This document shows positions 22,294-23,955 of a stretch of 23,955 nucleotides of DNA, piece by piece. The translations under genes and the position numbers were made by a program. The DNA lies in contig WYEK01000144.1 of assembly GCA_009903855.1 (NCBI GenBank), positions 1 through 23,955 on the forward strand, in the 5' to 3' direction. A model generated the notes under the pieces. The model did no database searches and had not been told where the DNA came from. It saw only the letters and a list, made by a program, of their open reading frames with translations. This stretch comes from Thermocrinis sp. (GTDB taxonomy: Bacteria; Aquificota; Aquificia; Aquificales; Aquificaceae). Numbering within the stretch: position 1 is the stretch's first letter; each line of letters starts with the position of its first letter.

Positions 22294-22441
22294 CCCTAAC
22301 TATCAACACAACATCCGCCTTGTTTGCCCACGAAGAAACTGCTTCCGTCCCCTTCACAATTCCCACTACCAAACCCTTCCTCAAAAGTCTTTTGCTTAAT
22401 CTCTCCGCTACCTCTGGAGAACACTTAAGCACCTTACCCAT
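22271..22441 (-). CDS. Small basic protein after the actin gene, possible partition adaptor
   Basis: The ATG at 22441 overlaps the actin stop by 8 bases (ATGGGTAA) and follows GGGAG. It gives 56 residues, starting MGKVLKCSPEVAERLSKRLL and ending with a basic KKGRG tail. An in-frame ATG at 22474 (67 residues) is an alternative. The position matches that of ParR-like adaptors, which link filaments to centromere DNA, but the sequence carries no ribbon-helix-helix motif that I can confirm. Confidence 0.45.
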   Translation of the reverse strand: MGKVLKCSPEVAERLSKRLLRKGLVVGIVKGTEAVSSWANKADVVLIVRDGKKGRG

Positions 22442-23321
22442 TACTTGCTCCCAGCTTGTAATACCCTCTTGCATTGCTAAACTCGGGCTCCTCTGGAATG
22501 TAAATCTCCATAGGTGCATTATCATCCGCAGAAAAAACCTCAGGACGCACCAAATACGCACCCCCTCCCGCCACAATCAAATCCGACTTCTCTCCATAGA
22601 GAACGCCCAACTCCTGCCTTAACCTTGCCTTGATTATCTCATTCCACTGAATTAACGCCCTCTCCTTGTATTGAGAAAGGTCTTCCGAACGCCACCTGCC
22701 TTCCAAAAAGATGTTCACAAGTCCAGACAAGGGCTTTGTCTTTAGAACACCCTTCTGGGTAGGCAACAGGTCCCTAAATATGGACACCGCAGTTATCACT
22801 CCAAGATTGGGAATAGTCCCAGAAATTTCTTTGATAAGCCTTCCCTCTTCCACACTGTAGGAAAGGTAATCCACCGTGTTAAACCCTATGTCTATGACAA
22901 GACCTGAAGGGAATTTATCCATCACATCGTAGCAAATCCCAAACCCTTGAAATGCAATTATGGACTTCATGCCCATGCTTGAAAATATCTTGGTAAGTTC
23001 TTTCCCTCTCTCCGCATAGCCCGGAGGAAGCCCTGTAATAACCATAGCCTTCTTCGGAGGAATGCCAAGCTGTTCCAACACATACTTTGTAATCAGTGGA
23101 TAATACTTGATAAGTTCGTCTATCCCCGCTATCTCAATCCTCTTCCCTGAAAACCGTGACTTCTCACCTACCACATAGTAGGCACCCTCATACTCAATGG
23201 GCTTCACATCCTCCACACCCGTGCTAATCCAAAAGGCAATCCACGTGGGGAACTTAAACTTCCCTTCATCGTAAACTACCTTTGTGTGCCCAAACCCTAT
23301 ATCCAACCCTATCACTTTCAT
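22434..23321 (-). CDS. ParM/Alp-type actin-like ATPase for plasmid segregation
   Basis: The 295-residue protein has the actin-fold ATP site: phosphate 1 GLDIGFGHTKV (5-15), phosphate 2 VIDIGFNTVDYL (142-153) and adenosine motif AGGGA (251-255). This pattern belongs to the ParM/StbA and related plasmid or archaeal actin-like proteins, whose filaments push replicated plasmids apart. The ATG at 23321 is chosen because MKVIGLDIG is the normal family start and it lies 7 bases after TAAAAT. A 20-residue extension (from 23381) would run through the promoter. It is first in a four-gene operon. It argues for a plasmid stage in the element's life. Confidence 0.85.
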   Translation of the reverse strand: MKVIGLDIGFGHTKVVYDEGKFKFPTWIAFWISTGVEDVKPIEYEGAYYVVGEKSRFSGKRIEIAGIDELIKYYPLITKYVLEQLGIPPKKAMVITGLPPGYAERGKELTKIFSSMGMKSIIAFQGFGICYDVMDKFPSGLVIDIGFNTVDYLSYSVEEGRLIKEISGTIPNLGVITAVSIFRDLLPTQKGVLKTKPLSGLVNIFLEGRWRSEDLSQYKERALIQWNEIIKARLRQELGVLYGEKSDLIVAGGGAYLVRPEVFSADDNAPMEIYIPEEPEFSNARGYYKLGASNG

Positions 23322-23328
23322 GGGAATT

Positions 23329-23341
23329 ATTTTAGTAAAAT
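23329..23341. promoter_or_regulatory. Back-to-back -10 boxes, 1 bp apart, for two divergent leaderless genes
   Basis: ATTTTA-G-TAAAAT (23329-23341) is a perfect palindrome around one base. Read on the minus strand, TAAAAT (23334-23329) is 7 bases before the actin ATG. Read on the plus strand, TAAAAT (23336-23341) is 7 bases before GTG 23349. Polymerase could occupy only one at a time. Neither has a clear -35 box, since that position falls inside the opposite coding sequence. No GTTAAC is present. Confidence 0.55.
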
Positions 23342-23348
23342 CCCTTTT

Positions 23349-23870
23349 GTGGAAGGACAAACCGTAGAGGAAATCCTGCAAAGGATAAAAACATTGCTTG
23401 AAGAGGAGGATATCCCATTCAACGAGATTATGGACCTTCTCCTTCTGGCAATAAGCCTCATGAAGGAAGAACTCTATTCTCTGCTTGGACTAAAGGAAAA
23501 ACTAAAAGAACCGCAAAAACGAGAAAAGCCTCATTCCACAGAACCTCAAGAGGAAGAACCCATCCAAGAGGAAAACCTTCCCTGCCCTCACTTTGTCCGT
23601 GTAGGAAGACCTGCTGGGAAAAAAGACACCGCACCGAGAATGAGTTTGAGGGAGTTCTTTGAAAAGGAAATCATCCCACTTCACAAAGAGACAGATTGGA
23701 AAGAAAAAGCAAGGGAGATAAGGGAGAGAGTGCTGAGGGGTGAGTTTGTTATGGCATCTTTGGAGGACTTTATTGGCTACCTCTATGCTTATATGCTTTA
23801 TGAGGATGTTCCAGATTACTTCTTGTCCTCCTCAGCTTCCCTACGGGCTTCCTCAAGTATTCTTTCGTAA
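23349..23870 (+). CDS. Hypothetical protein divergent from the actin gene
   Basis: The start is taken at GTG 23349 (VEGQTVEEILQRI), 7 bases after a TAAAAT; the frame is open from 23286 but that part is antisense to the actin gene. The 173 residues comprise an N-terminal helical part, an acidic Pro/Glu linker (EPQEEEPIQEENLPCPHF), then a basic-acidic helical part with SLREFFEKEIIPLHKE and SLEDFIGYLYAYMLYE. Not recognised. The last 18 codons overlap a convergent gene, and the Ser-rich end suggests the true protein may effectively finish near DVPDYF. A partition or control role is possible from its position. Confidence 0.5.
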   Translation: MEGQTVEEILQRIKTLLEEEDIPFNEIMDLLLLAISLMKEELYSLLGLKEKLKEPQKREKPHSTEPQEEEPIQEENLPCPHFVRVGRPAGKKDTAPRMSLREFFEKEIIPLHKETDWKEKAREIRERVLRGEFVMASLEDFIGYLYAYMLYEDVPDYFLSSSASLRASSSILS

Positions 23871-23955
23871 TCCACAAGTTCTGGAGGCACTCCATGTTCT
23901 ATAGCATGTTCCCGCATTGCCCTTAGAAACTCTTTTGCGGAAACTCTTGGTTTTG
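23816..23955 (-). CDS. Partial CDS at window edge, C-terminal 45 residues
   Basis: Reading from the right edge on the minus strand, the frame KPRVSAKEFLRAMREHAI continues in helical, charged sequence to ILEEARREAEEDKK and TAA (23818-23816). The start is beyond the window. Composition and codon use match neighbouring genes, whereas the overlapping plus-strand frame here is Ser-rich and less convincing. Family not recognised. Confidence 0.55.
   Translation of the reverse strand, partial: KPRVSAKEFLRAMREHAIEHGVPPELVDYERILEEARREAEEDKK

Noticed and set aside
23322..23381. N-terminal extension of the actin-like protein
   Set aside because: It would run through the -10 boxes and the divergent gene start. 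The family normally begins at the DIG motif, which fits ATG 23321.
1..23955. tRNA, rRNA, CRISPR arrays, insertion sequences
   Set aside because: No cloverleaf with CCA-end context, no regularly spaced direct repeats of CRISPR type, and no transposase-like protein could be found by reading.

Overview
The window looks like accessory DNA (a plasmid or integrated conjugative element) of a thermophilic bacterium. The proteins are rich in Glu, Lys, Arg and Val, arginine is mostly AGG/AGA and isoleucine often ATA, and genes are packed with ATGA-type overlaps. This style fits Aquificota (Hydrogenobacter/Thermocrinis/Aquifex-like), but no ribosomal or other marker gene here proves it. No tRNA, rRNA, CRISPR array or insertion sequence is visible.

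Layout. 1-3963: 3' part of a single-polypeptide (type ISP, LlaGI-like) restriction-modification enzyme. 4094-5347: a small operon with a class II glutamine amidotransferase, a small secreted Cys protein and a gamma-glutamylcyclotransferase-like protein. 5342-7805 (minus): an HEIGH zinc-peptidase candidate, a coiled-coil/KH protein and an unknown protein. 7940-8898: small unknown genes that converge on a tract with G-quadruplex motifs on both strands. 9002-11096: a DNA methyltransferase broken by one in-frame stop, divergent from an Xre-ImmA-like protein with a degenerate zinc site. 11241-14230: a beta sliding clamp (DnaN) followed by unknown genes. 14247-15685 (minus): an EAL-domain protein translationally coupled to a D12 adenine methylase. 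15793-17959: small unknown genes, a 376-base repeat-bearing non-coding stretch, and a protein with an SSB-like acidic C-terminal tip. 18044-20371: an operon ending in a tyrosine recombinase. 20477-21299: a possible single-strand annealing protein and a small membrane protein. 21359-23321 (minus): a ParM-like actin, two unknown proteins and a secreted lytic transglycosylase. 23349-23955: an unknown gene and a partial gene at the edge.

The strongest pattern is regulatory. Seven intergenic regions carry two GTTAAC-centred palindromes in inverted orientation, 34 bp apart (33 bp once). Six promoters place the near palindrome exactly 6 bp before a sigma-70-like -35 box. These are followed by TAAAAT -10 boxes and usually by a short leader with a very strong Shine-Dalgarno sequence. 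A second class of promoters puts TAAAAT only 6-7 bases before the start codon, implying leaderless mRNAs. One unidentified DNA-binding protein probably coordinates the amidotransferase operon, clamp, annealing-protein candidate, SSB-tail protein, integrase operon and unknown genes as one regulon.

Together the clamp, the annealing and SSB-tail candidates, the actin, the integrase, the transglycosylase and the methylases suggest a self-maintaining replicon that supplies some of its own replication, partition, integration and transfer functions. No replication initiator, DNA polymerase or relaxase was recognised in the window.
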